Assembly (NCBI RefSeq): GCF_018555685.1
Contig: NZ_JAFLWW010000002.1
Location: 372,001 to 436,000 of the forward strand
Source of the DNA: Aminobacter anthyllidis
GTDB taxonomy: Bacteria; Pseudomonadota; Alphaproteobacteria; Rhizobiales; Rhizobiaceae
Direction: 5' to 3'
Length of the DNA stretch: 64,000 nt
Numbering within the stretch: position 1 is the first letter of the stretch; the number at the start of each line of letters is the position of its first letter. Of the stretch, positions 8,745 through 17,164 are shown in pieces. The translations under genes and the position numbers were made by a program. The notes beneath the pieces are model-generated. The model did no database searches, was not told the DNA's origin, and worked only from the letters and a program-made list of their open reading frames with translations.

Positions 8745-9476
8745 TCATGCCCTGTCACCCGATAGCGCGGCGGCAAGGAATCCGCCATCCACTGCAAGTG
8801 TATGACCGTTGACATAGCTTGCCTCCGGGGAAAGCAGGAAGGCAACGGCGGCAGCTATCTCCTCGGGCTCGGCATAACGTCCTTGCGGCATCAGGCGAGC
8901 TGCGACCCCGCCACCATTGCCAGCTGCCTCGGTCTCTGTCGGCCCGGCAGCAATGGCGTTGACACGAACGCCGCGATTTCCGGCCTCCAGAGCCAGTACC
9001 TCGGCCATCAACTTCAGTCCGGCCTGTGAGGCGGCAACGGCGAGCTTGCCACGATGAGCGCGCAGGCCTGCGACCGAACCAACATTGACGATGGATAAGG
9101 AGGCACCCATCCGCTCAAGCGCGGCCTTGGCGGCAATGAAGGGGCCGACGAGATTTACGTCCAGTGCTTCGCGCAACATTTCAGCGCTGGTGTCTTCGGC
9201 ACTTGCATGGCGGTCAAAACCAGCCACGGCCACCAATCCGCCAACGAGGCCGAGGCTGTCCACCACCTGGTCGAAAGCTTCGGCGACATTGTCCTCGTCG
9301 GTTGGATCAGCTTCGATGAAAACGACATCGTCATTGTCGATGGCGTCTGCAGCGGCGGCAAGTGCCGCCGCATCGCCGTCGATCATCGCCACCGGCCAGC
9401 CATCTGATATCAGGCGCTCGGCCACGGCAAGGCCGATGCCCGACGCACCGCCGATGACGACGGCCGAATGCCTCAT
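8745..9476 (-). CDS. SDR-fold protein lacking the catalytic Tyr and Lys
   Basis: 243 residues with a classical short-chain dehydrogenase fold: nucleotide-binding loop GGASGIG at residues 9-15, DVNLVG, a conserved Ser134 in NVGSVAG, and the C-terminal block SYVNGHTLAVDGG. The active-site YxxxK, however, reads VAASQ (residues 147-151), with Val (GTT) for Tyr and Gln (CAG) for Lys. The reading frame around it is intact, so this is not a sequencing slip. It may bind NAD(P) without reducing or oxidising anything, or use an unusual mechanism. Its start overlaps the stop of the thiolase gene (9473-9476), so the two are translated together. Confidence 0.85.
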   Translation of the reverse strand: MRHSAVVIGGASGIGLAVAERLISDGWPVAMIDGDAAALAAAADAIDNDDVVFIEADPTDEDNVAEAFDQVVDSLGLVGGLVAVAGFDRHASAEDTSAEMLREALDVNLVGPFIAAKAALERMGASLSIVNVGSVAGLRAHRGKLAVAASQAGLKLMAEVLALEAGNRGVRVNAIAAGPTETEAAGNGGGVAARLMPQGRYAEPEEIAAAVAFLLSPEASYVNGHTLAVDGGFLAAALSGDRA

Positions 9477-10636
9477 CTGATGCGATCCAGGATCGACACG
9501 TAGTTGGCGACCGCCGCACCACCCATGTTGAAGATGCCACCGAGCTTGGCGTCCTTGACCTGGATGCCGCCAGCCTCGCCGGTCAGCTGCATTGCGGTCA
9601 GCACGTGCATCGAAACGCCTGTAGCGCCGATGGGGTGTCCCTTCGACTTGAGACCGCCGGAGGGATTGACCGGCAGGCGGCCGTCCTTGGCGGTGATGCC
9701 TTCCATGGCGATCCGGGCACCCTCGCCGCGCGGCGCGAGCCCCATCGCCTCATATTCGATCAGCTCGGCAATGGTGAAACAGTCATGCGTTTCTACGAAA
9801 GACAGATCGTCGAGGGAAACGCCTGCCGATTTCAGAGCCTGGTTCCAGGCTATCTCGCAGCCTTCGAACTGCAGGATGTCGCGCTTCGACATCGGCAGGA
9901 AATCCTGCACGTGCTCGTTGGCACGGAAGGCAACGGCGCGGCGCATGCGCAATGCCGTCGTGCTGTCGGTCAGCACAAGCGCTGCAGCGCCATCCGAAAC
10001 CAGCGAACAGTCGGTGCGCTTCAATGGCCCGGCGACAAACGGGTTCTTCTCGCTCTCCTTGCGGCAGAAGTCGAAGCCGAAATCCTTGCGCATCTGGGCA
10101 TAAGGGTTGTCGACGCCGTTCTTGTGGTTCTTCGCTGCGATCATCGCCAGCGCGTCCGACTGGTCGCCATAGCGCTGGAAGTAAGCCTGGGCGATCTTGC
10201 CGAAGACGCCAGCGAATCCTGCCGGGGTGTCGCCGTCCTCCGGCAAATACGATGCCTTGAGCAGGTTCTTGCCGATTTCGGGCCCAGGTGTCGTCGTCAT
10301 CTGTTCGGCGCCGACCACCAGCACGATCCGAGATCCGGCATTCACCGCCCGGATGCCCTGCCGCACCGCAGCCGAACCCGTGGCGCAGGCGTTTTCGACG
10401 CGCGTCGCCGGCTTGAAGCGCAGGCGGTCGTCGGCCTGCAAGACCAGGCTCGCGGTGAAATCCTGGGCGGAGAAGCCGGCATTGAAATGGCCGAGCACGA
10501 TCTCATCGACCTCGTCGGCTCCTATGCCGGCATGCTCGAGCGCCTCGCTGGCAACCTTGGTGATCAGGCTTTCCAGCGTTTCGCCTTCAAGCTTGCCGAA
10601 GCGCGAATGCGCCCAGCCAACGATGCATGCGGTCAT
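9473..10636 (-). CDS. thiolase (SCP-x / acetyl-CoA acetyltransferase-like)
   Basis: Cleaves or condenses acyl-CoA thioesters. 387 residues from the ATG at 10636, chosen because homologs begin MTACIVGWAH; an ATG at 10648 would add four residues. The nucleophilic Cys is in ENACATGSAA, the first active His in VETHDCFT, and the second in GHPIGATG. The ETHDCF arrangement places it with the sterol-carrier-protein-like thiolases used on branched or ring-derived acyl-CoAs rather than with classical PhaA/FadA. It is the first gene of a two-gene unit with the SDR-fold protein. A perfect palindrome at 10701-10714, 65 nt before the start, may control it. Confidence 0.85.
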   Translation of the reverse strand: MTACIVGWAHSRFGKLEGETLESLITKVASEALEHAGIGADEVDEIVLGHFNAGFSAQDFTASLVLQADDRLRFKPATRVENACATGSAAVRQGIRAVNAGSRIVLVVGAEQMTTTPGPEIGKNLLKASYLPEDGDTPAGFAGVFGKIAQAYFQRYGDQSDALAMIAAKNHKNGVDNPYAQMRKDFGFDFCRKESEKNPFVAGPLKRTDCSLVSDGAAALVLTDSTTALRMRRAVAFRANEHVQDFLPMSKRDILQFEGCEIAWNQALKSAGVSLDDLSFVETHDCFTIAELIEYEAMGLAPRGEGARIAMEGITAKDGRLPVNPSGGLKSKGHPIGATGVSMHVLTAMQLTGEAGGIQVKDAKLGGIFNMGGAAVANYVSILDRIR

Positions 10637-10700
10637 CACTGCCTCCAATCGCAGGGCGCATGTTGCGCCATTTCAGGGGTGAATCCAACGGCTCTATTCA

Positions 10701-10714
10701 GTTCAATATTGAAC
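10701..10714. promoter_or_regulatory. 14-bp perfect palindrome in the thiolase/betI divergent region
   Basis: GTTCAATATTGAAC reads the same on both strands. It sits between the divergent thiolase gene (start 10636) and betI (start 10828). A weaker relative (GTTTCAATGTCGTTCAAC) lies about 30 nt on. Either a TetR-type regulator or an unlinked one could bind it. Confidence 0.5.
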
Positions 10715-10781
10715 AAATCTCGGACAGTTTCAATGTCGTTCAACGTCGGAAATGGAGTATTACGCGGCGGAGTTTTTATTG

Positions 10782-10795
10782 ATTGATGCGTCAAT
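10782..10795. promoter_or_regulatory. betI: possible BetI operator
   Basis: ATTGA (10782-10786) and TCAAT (10791-10795) are inverted around four bases, in an AT-rich stretch 33 nt before the betI ATG, where a self-regulating BetI would bind. The arms are short and the assignment is inference. Confidence 0.3.
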
Positions 10796-10827
10796 TAAAA
10801 ATAGGCTGAGCCCTGGAGGTTGTTTGA

Positions 10828-11418
10828 ATGCCCAAGGTCGGAATGGAGCCACTGCGCCGCAAGGCACTGATTGACGCGACGATCTCGGCGATCGGCGAGC
10901 GCGGCAGCCTTGATGTGACCATGTCGGAGATCGCGGGCCGTGCCGGCGTGTCGTCGGCGCTTGCCCATCATTACTTCGGCGCCAAAGACGACCTGCTCCA
11001 GGCAACCATGCGGTATCTGCTGACCGAACTGAACGCCGACTGCCGTGCAGCACTGACCGCCAGCACCACCCCACGCGCTCGCGTTTCGGCCGTAATCGCC
11101 GTCAACTTCTCCGACAAGCAGTTTCGCGCCGAGACGATCGCGGCATGGCTTGCTTTCTACGTCGAAGCCCAGAAGTCCCCGACCCTGCGCCGCCTGTTGC
11201 GGGTCTACGCCAGTCGCCTGCATTCCAATCTGATGAGCGGACTCTCGGCACTGCTATCGCGCCCGGAGGCGGAACGCGTAGCGGAAACCACAGCCGCACT
11301 GATCGATGGTCTCTACATTCGCCGGGCACTCAAGGACGGCATACCGGATGCGGCCACGGCTGCAGCGCTCATCGAAGATTATCTTGAAATCAAACTCACG
11401 CAGGCGAAGGCCGCATGA
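10828..11418 (+). CDS. betI: TetR-family repressor BetI
   Basis: Choline-responsive repressor of betaine synthesis. 196 residues. The N-terminal helix-turn-helix spans about residues 8-55 (the [19 protein letters not shown] region is the recognition part), and the rest is the ligand-binding helical domain. SD sequence GGAGG lies 9 nt before the ATG. It is the first gene of the operon and its stop overlaps the betC start (ATGA at 11415). In rhizobia BetI represses the operon until choline is present; here the promoter region 10637-10827 is shared with the divergent thiolase. Confidence 0.92.
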   Translation: MPKVGMEPLRRKALIDATISAIGERGSLDVTMSEIAGRAGVSSALAHHYFGAKDDLLQATMRYLLTELNADCRAALTASTTPRARVSAVIAVNFSDKQFRAETIAAWLAFYVEAQKSPTLRRLLRVYASRLHSNLMSGLSALLSRPEAERVAETTAALIDGLYIRRALKDGIPDAATAAALIEDYLEIKLTQAKAA

Positions 11419-12944
11419 CGTCATTTAGACCCAACATCCTCATCGTCATGGTCGACCAGCTGGCCGGAACGTTCTTCCCGGACGGTCCCGCCGACTTCCT
11501 GCACGCCCCGCATCTCAAGGCACTGGCAACGCGCTCGGCGCGCTTCAAGAACAATTACACCGCCTCACCTCTCTGCGCTCCGGGCCGCGCCGCTTTCATG
11601 AGCGGGCAATTGCCGTCGCGCACCGGGGTCTACGACAACGCCGCCGAGTTCACGTCGTCGGTTCCGACCTTTGCGCATCACCTGCGCGCCGCCGGCTACC
11701 ACACCGTACTGTCGGGCAAGATGCACTTCGTCGGCCCCGACCAGATGCATGGCTTCGAGGAGAGGCTGACGACTGACATCTACCCGGCCGATTTCGGCTG
11801 GACACCGGACTATCGCAAGCCCGGCGAACGCATCGACTGGTGGTACCACAATCTCGGCTCGGTCACCGGCGCGGGCACTGCCGAGATCAGCAACCAGATG
11901 GAGTATGACGACGAGGTCGCCTTCCTCGCGACCCAGAAGCTCTACGACTTTGCCCGCGTTTCCGATCAGGCCGAACGTCGTCCCTGGTGCCTCACCGTCT
12001 CCTTCACCCATCCGCACGACCCCTATGTCGCGCGACGCCAGTATTGGGACCTCTACGAGGACTGCCCAGCGCTTGATCCCGAGGTCGGCTTCATCTCTGA
12101 GGACAAGCAGGACCCGCACTCGCAGCGTCTCTACCTCGCCAGCGACTACGCGAGCTTCGACATCACGCCGGAACAAGTGCGCCGCTCGCGTCGCGGCTAC
12201 TTCGCCAACATCTCCTACATCGACGACAAGGTCGGCGAACTGCTCTCGGTACTCGAGCGCACGCGCATGCTCGACGACACCGTGATACTGTTCTGCTCAG
12301 ACCACGGCGACATGCTCGGCGAGCGCGGCCTGTGGTTCAAGATGTGCTTCTACGAGGGTTCGGCGCGCGTCCCGCTGATGGTCGCCGGCAAGGGATTGCC
12401 CGCCGGTTTGATCGAAGCCCCGACCTCCAATCTCGATGTCCTTCCGACGCTGTGCGATCTCGCCGGCATCGACCTTGCGGCCATCATGCCGTGGACCGAC
12501 GGGCAGTCGCTCGTCCCGCTGATCAACGGCGAACAGCGCACTGCCCCGGTGCTCATGGAATACGCCGCCGAAGGCTCCTACGCACCGCTGGTCGCCATCC
12601 GCGACGGCCGTTTCAAGTTCGCCCACTGCGAGATCGACCCGCCGCAACTGTTTGACCTGGAATCGGATCCTCAGGAGCTCCGCAACCTCGCCGCGGACCC
12701 TGCTAACGCCGACCTCGTGGCCGGCTTCATGGCCAGGGTCCATGCCCGCTGGGACATGGCAGCCTTCGACGCCGCAGTGCGCGAGAGCCAGGCGCGCCGT
12801 TGGGTAATCTACCCTGCCCTGCGCAACGGCGCCTATTACCCGTGGGATTTCCAGCCGCTGCAAAAGGCGTCCGAGCGCTACATGCGCAACCACATGGACC
12901 TCAATGTGCTCGAAGAGAGCAAACGTTTCCCGAGAGGCGAATAA
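11415..12944 (+). CDS. betC: choline-sulfatase
   Basis: Hydrolyses choline-O-sulfate to choline and sulfate in the cytoplasm. 509 residues, the family length. The formylglycine precursor is Cys54 in LCAPGR, the same position as in Sinorhizobium BetC. Metal ligands appear as Asp14 in MVDQL and as the Asp-His pair in [10 protein letters not shown]. The C-terminal [16 protein letters not shown] block is the choline-sulfatase tail. The gene overlaps betI by ATGA and the following PLP-enzyme gene by one base (TAATG at 12942-12946), so translation of three genes is coupled. The sulfate released could feed back into the cysDNC route further along. Confidence 0.95.
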   Translation: MTSFRPNILIVMVDQLAGTFFPDGPADFLHAPHLKALATRSARFKNNYTASPLCAPGRAAFMSGQLPSRTGVYDNAAEFTSSVPTFAHHLRAAGYHTVLSGKMHFVGPDQMHGFEERLTTDIYPADFGWTPDYRKPGERIDWWYHNLGSVTGAGTAEISNQMEYDDEVAFLATQKLYDFARVSDQAERRPWCLTVSFTHPHDPYVARRQYWDLYEDCPALDPEVGFISEDKQDPHSQRLYLASDYASFDITPEQVRRSRRGYFANISYIDDKVGELLSVLERTRMLDDTVILFCSDHGDMLGERGLWFKMCFYEGSARVPLMVAGKGLPAGLIEAPTSNLDVLPTLCDLAGIDLAAIMPWTDGQSLVPLINGEQRTAPVLMEYAAEGSYAPLVAIRDGRFKFAHCEIDPPQLFDLESDPQELRNLAADPANADLVAGFMARVHARWDMAAFDAAVRESQARRWVIYPALRNGAYYPWDFQPLQKASERYMRNHMDLNVLEESKRFPRGE

Positions 12945-13942
12945 TGAGCACGACCGTTCCGAGCCTGGACAGACTGCGCCAGGCCTATGCAGAGACGTCG
13001 CAAGCGACACAGCTCACGCCGCTGCTCGAATCCGCGGTACTCGCCAGCGAGACCGGCGCGGCACGCGTCTTCGTCAAGGCCGAGTCGCTGCAGTGGTCGG
13101 GCTCATTCAAGGCGCGTGGCGCCTACTGGCGGCTGAAGCAGCTCACGCCTGACGAAGCGAAGCGCGGCGTGGTCGCCTTCTCCTCCGGCAACTTCGCGCA
13201 AGGGCTTGCCGCGGCCGGCCAATCGCTCGGCGTTCCCGTCACCATCGTCATGCCCATGGATACGCCCGCAGCCAAGCGCGAGGCGACCAAGGCCTATGGC
13301 GCGCGCGTGGTCCTGACCGACCATGGCGACCGCGCCCGCGAAGAGGTCGCCGCCGCCAAGGCACGCGAAATCTCCGAGACCGAAGGGCTCGTCCTGCTGC
13401 ACCCATTCGACGATCCCGAGATCGTCGCTGGCCAGGCCGGCGCCGGTCTAGAAGCGCTCGACCAGCTGGCGGCCAAGGGTGTGGTAGCCGACATCGTGCT
13501 CTGCCCCGTCGGTGGCGGAGGGCTCATCGGCGGCGTATCGCTGGCTTTCCATCATCTCTCGCCGTCGACGCAGGTCTTCGCCGTGGAGCCTGAAGGTTTC
13601 AACGGCCTGGGCGCCTCGCTTGCCAAGGGCGCGGTCTCTGCCGTGCCGCTGGCGGAGAAGTCGATCTGCGACGGTCTCATGGCGCGCCGCCCAGGCGAGG
13701 CCCCTTTCGCTGCCGTCACGACAACCAATGTTCGCGCGCTGACCGTCGACGACGCAGCCGTCCGCCGCGCGATGACCGTCGCCTTCGAGCGCCTGAAGCT
13801 GGTGCTCGAACCATCCGGCGCATCGTCACTAGCAGCCCTTCTGGGAGGAAAGGTCGACGTGGCAGGCAAGACCGTGCTCGTCGTCGCAACCGGCGGCAAC
13901 GTCTCGCTCGCCGATTTCATGGTTCACGTGAACAATGCTTGA
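12944..13942 (+). CDS. threonine/serine dehydratase-like PLP enzyme in the bet operon
   Basis: Fold type II PLP enzyme, 332 residues, related to threonine ammonia-lyase and serine racemase. The Schiff-base lysine is Lys56 in SGSFKARGA, followed by SSGNFAQGL, the glycine loop VGGGGLIGG and a C-terminal ATGGNVS stretch. There is no C-terminal ACT regulatory domain, as in the catabolic form. It starts inside the betC stop and overlaps betA by eight bases, so it belongs to the operon. Rhizobial bet operons as I know them run betI-betC-betB-betA without it. A use in serine or threonine removal after betaine breakdown (betaine to glycine to serine) is conceivable but is inference. Confidence 0.85.
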   Translation: MSTTVPSLDRLRQAYAETSQATQLTPLLESAVLASETGAARVFVKAESLQWSGSFKARGAYWRLKQLTPDEAKRGVVAFSSGNFAQGLAAAGQSLGVPVTIVMPMDTPAAKREATKAYGARVVLTDHGDRAREEVAAAKAREISETEGLVLLHPFDDPEIVAGQAGAGLEALDQLAAKGVVADIVLCPVGGGGLIGGVSLAFHHLSPSTQVFAVEPEGFNGLGASLAKGAVSAVPLAEKSICDGLMARRPGEAPFAAVTTTNVRALTVDDAAVRRAMTVAFERLKLVLEPSGASSLAALLGGKVDVAGKTVLVVATGGNVSLADFMVHVNNA

Positions 13943-15587
13943 AGCAGATTTTGTAATCGTTGGCTCCGGCTCCGCCGGCTCGGCCATGGCCTACCGCCTT
14001 TCGGAGGACGGCAAGCACTCCGTCATCGTCATCGAGTATGGCGGCACCGATTTCGGCCCGCTGATCCAGATGCCGTCGGCGCTGTCGATCCCGCTCAACA
14101 TGAGCCGCTACGACTGGGGCTATGCCAGCGAGCCCGAGCCGCATCTCGGTGGCCGCGTGCTGGCCACCCCGCGCGGAAAAGTGCTCGGCGGCTCGTCCTC
14201 GATCAACGGCATGGTCTATGTCAGGGGCCACGCCCACGACTTCGACCACTGGGCCGAACAGGGCGCCAACGGCTGGGGCTATGCCGACGTGCTGCCCTAC
14301 TTCAAGCGCATGGAGCATTCGAACGGCGGTGAGGATGGCTGGCGCGGCACTTCGGGTCCGCTCAACGTCCAGCGCGGCCCGCGCAAGAATCCGCTCTACC
14401 AGGCCTTCGTCGACGCCGGCCGGCAAGCTGGGTTCGAACTGACCGACGACTACAATGGCTCCAAGCAGGAAGGTTTTGGCGCCATGGAGCAGACTATCCA
14501 TGGCGGCCGGCGCTGGTCGGTAGCCAACGCCTATCTGCGCCCAGCTCTCAAGCGCGGAAATGTCCGTGTCGTCAATGGCTTCGCGCGGCGCGTGGTGATC
14601 GAGAATCAACGCGCGATCGGTGTCGAGATCGAAGCTCGCAAGAAGATTCAGGTCGTTAAGGCACGACGTGAGGTGATCATCGCTGCGTCCTCGATCAATT
14701 CGCCGAAACTGCTGATGCTCTCGGGCATCGGACCCGCCGAGCACCTGAAGAAGCATGGCATATCAGTCGTGGCCGACCGGCGCGGCGTCGGCCAGAATCT
14801 CCAGGACCACATGGAACTCTACATCCAGCAGGAGGCGACCCAGCCGATCACCCTGCACTCGGTCTTCAACCCGTTCTCCAAGGCGCTGATAGGCGCCGAG
14901 TGGCTGTTCTTCAAGACCGGCCTCGGCGCCACCAACCATTTCGAAGCGGCGGCATTCGTGCGCTCCAAAGCCGGCGTCGACTATCCCGACATCCAGTTCC
15001 ATTTCCTGCCGGCAGCCGTACGCTACGACGGCAAGGCAGCCGCCAAGTCGCACGGTTTCCAGGCCCATGTCGGACCGATGCGGTCGAAATCGCGCGGTGC
15101 GATCACCCTGCGGTCGAGCGATCCCTGGGCCAAGCCTGAGATCCGCTTCAACTACATGTCCCATCCCGACGACTGGGAGGACTTCCGCCACTGCATCCGC
15201 CTCACCCGCGAGATTTTCGCGCAACAGGCCTTCGATCCGTTCCGCGGCCAAGAGATTTCTCCTGGCTCCCAGGTTCAGACTGACGACCAACTCGACGCCT
15301 TCATCCGCGAACATTCGGAGAGCGCCTACCATCCCTGCGGGACCTGCCGCATGGGCCGCGCCGACGACCCGACAAGTGTTGTCGATCCGGAGTGCCGAGT
15401 GATCGGTGTCGAAGGCCTGCGCGTCGCCGACTCCTCGATCTTCCCGCGCGTGACCAACGGCAACCTCAACGGTCCATCGATCATGACCGGCGAAAAGGCC
15501 GCCGACCACATCCTCGGCCGGACGCCGCTTGCACCGTCGAACCAGGAGCCGTGGATCAATCCGCGCTGGCAGGTCTCCGACAGATAG
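13935..15587 (+). CDS. betA: choline dehydrogenase
   Basis: FAD enzyme of the GMC family that oxidises choline to betaine aldehyde, usually membrane-associated. 550 residues. The FAD-binding loop GSGSAGS is at residues 10-16; the GMC signature [13 protein letters not shown] follows near residue 80; the active-site His is in [10 protein letters not shown] and the second catalytic region in [10 protein letters not shown]. The start overlaps the previous gene by eight bases. After the stop there is a 54-nt gap to betB containing a small ATCCGG/CCGGAT inverted repeat (15594-15614) that I do not consider functional. All expected catalytic blocks are intact. Confidence 0.95.
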   Translation: MLEADFVIVGSGSAGSAMAYRLSEDGKHSVIVIEYGGTDFGPLIQMPSALSIPLNMSRYDWGYASEPEPHLGGRVLATPRGKVLGGSSSINGMVYVRGHAHDFDHWAEQGANGWGYADVLPYFKRMEHSNGGEDGWRGTSGPLNVQRGPRKNPLYQAFVDAGRQAGFELTDDYNGSKQEGFGAMEQTIHGGRRWSVANAYLRPALKRGNVRVVNGFARRVVIENQRAIGVEIEARKKIQVVKARREVIIAASSINSPKLLMLSGIGPAEHLKKHGISVVADRRGVGQNLQDHMELYIQQEATQPITLHSVFNPFSKALIGAEWLFFKTGLGATNHFEAAAFVRSKAGVDYPDIQFHFLPAAVRYDGKAAAKSHGFQAHVGPMRSKSRGAITLRSSDPWAKPEIRFNYMSHPDDWEDFRHCIRLTREIFAQQAFDPFRGQEISPGSQVQTDDQLDAFIREHSESAYHPCGTCRMGRADDPTSVVDPECRVIGVEGLRVADSSIFPRVTNGNLNGPSIMTGEKAADHILGRTPLAPSNQEPWINPRWQVSDR

Positions 15588-15641
15588 AGCATCATCCGGC
15601 CAAATCGCCCGGATCATCGAAAATACAACTGGAGCAAACGC

Positions 15642-17105
15642 ATGCGCGCCCAGCCCAAAGCCTCGCATTATGTCAACGGCCGCTACATCGACGACGAGCG
15701 TGGGGCATCGATCCCGGTCATCTATCCGGCAACCGGCGAAGCGATCGCCTCACTGCACTCGGCCACGGCCAACATCGTCGAGCTGGCCGTCGAGGCCGCA
15801 CGCGAAGCCCAGCCGGCCTGGGCGCGGCTGAAGCCGGTCGAGCGCGGCCGCATTCTCCGCCGCGCCTCAGACATCCTGCGCGCCCGCAATGAGGAACTGT
15901 CGCGACTGGAGACGCTGGACACCGGCAAGGCGATCCAGGAAACGCTGGTCGCCGACGCGGCCTCCGCCGCCGACTGCCTCGAATTCTTCGCCGGCGCGAT
16001 CGCTGCCTTCAACGGCGACTATGTCGATCTCGGCGGCCCCTTCGCTTACACCAGGCGTGAGGCGCTCGGCGTCTGCGTCGGCATCGGCGCCTGGAACTAT
16101 CCCATCCAGATCGCCGGCTGGAAGTCGGCCCCCGCGCTCGCCATGGGCAACGCCATGGTGTTCAAACCCTCCGAAAATACGCCGCTATCGGCGCTGGCGC
16201 TGGCCGAAGTGTATACCGAAGCCGGCCTGCCCGACGGGCTGTTCAACGTCGTCCAGGGTTATGGCGACGTCGGCGCTGCCCTTGCCTCGCATCCGGTCGT
16301 CGACAAGATCTCGCTCACCGGCTCGGTGCCGACTGGCAAGAAGGTGCTGGCGCTCGCCGGCTCGCACATGAAGCACGCGACGATGGAACTCGGCGGCAAG
16401 TCGCCGATCATCGTCTTCGACGACGCCGACCTCGAAAACGCAGTCGGTGGTGCCATGCTCGGCAATTTCTACTCGACCGGGCAGGTCTGCTCCAACGGCA
16501 CCCGCGTGTTTGTCCAGAAGGGCCTGCACGACCGCTTCGTAGAGCGTCTGGTCGAACGTACCAAGTCGATCCGCATCGGCGACCCGCTCGACCCTGAAAC
16601 GCAAATGGGCCCGCTGGTCAGCAAGGCCCAGCACGACAAGGTTCTTGACTATATCGCCGTCGGCCAACGCGAGGGCGCCGAGCTCCGCTGCGGTGGCGGC
16701 ACGCCGTCGCTGCAAGGTTTCGAGGGTGGCAACTTCGTCGAGCCGACCGTGTTCACTGGCGTCACTGACAACATGCGCATCGCCCGCGAGGAGATCTTCG
16801 GCCCCGTCATGAGCGTGCTGTCCTTCGACAGCGAGGACGAGGTGATCGCGCGCGCCAACGACACCGAGTTCGGCCTCGCCGCCGGCGTCTTCACCAAGGA
16901 CATCATGCGCGGCCACCGCGTCATCGGTGAACTCAAGGCTGGAACCTGCTGGATCAACGCCTACAATCTGACGCCTGTCGAAATCCCTTTCGGCGGCGCC
17001 GGGCAGTCGGGCATTGGCCGCGAGAACTCGCTTGCCGCCCTTTCGCACTACTCGCAGCTCAAGACGGTCTATGTCGAGACCGGCGACGTCGCGAGCCCGT
17101 ACTGA
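15642..17105 (+). CDS. betB: betaine-aldehyde dehydrogenase
   Basis: NAD(P)-dependent oxidation of betaine aldehyde to glycine betaine. 487 residues. Catalytic Glu is in MELGGKS, catalytic Cys in [10 protein letters not shown], and the substrate-channel pattern [18 protein letters not shown] is the one shared by BADH enzymes. SD GGAG lies 7 nt before the ATG. It is the last gene of the operon: a strong terminator begins 20 nt after the stop. Gene order here is betI, betC, PLP lyase, betA, betB, so betA precedes betB, the reverse of the Sinorhizobium order. Confidence 0.95.
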   Translation: MRAQPKASHYVNGRYIDDERGASIPVIYPATGEAIASLHSATANIVELAVEAAREAQPAWARLKPVERGRILRRASDILRARNEELSRLETLDTGKAIQETLVADAASAADCLEFFAGAIAAFNGDYVDLGGPFAYTRREALGVCVGIGAWNYPIQIAGWKSAPALAMGNAMVFKPSENTPLSALALAEVYTEAGLPDGLFNVVQGYGDVGAALASHPVVDKISLTGSVPTGKKVLALAGSHMKHATMELGGKSPIIVFDDADLENAVGGAMLGNFYSTGQVCSNGTRVFVQKGLHDRFVERLVERTKSIRIGDPLDPETQMGPLVSKAQHDKVLDYIAVGQREGAELRCGGGTPSLQGFEGGNFVEPTVFTGVTDNMRIAREEIFGPVMSVLSFDSEDEVIARANDTEFGLAAGVFTKDIMRGHRVIGELKAGTCWINAYNLTPVEIPFGGAGQSGIGRENSLAALSHYSQLKTVYVETGDVASPY

Positions 17106-17124
17106 TCGGCATCGTCTGGAAAGC

Positions 17125-17152
17125 AAAAGCCGGCCAATTGGCCGGCTTTTTT
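17125..17152. terminator. bidirectional intrinsic terminator between betB and the mannose genes
   Basis: AAAAGCCGGCC (17125-17135) and GGCCGGCTTTT (17140-17150) are perfect complements around an AATT loop, with T-runs at the 3' side on both strands. It ends the bet operon and the convergent GMP/AGE gene (stop at 17165). Confidence 0.92.
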
Positions 17153-17164
17153 GTTGGTTCGAAG

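Noticed and set aside
15594-15614. Small inverted repeat between betA and betB
   Set aside because: Only six base pairs and no T-run; a chance structure is likelier.
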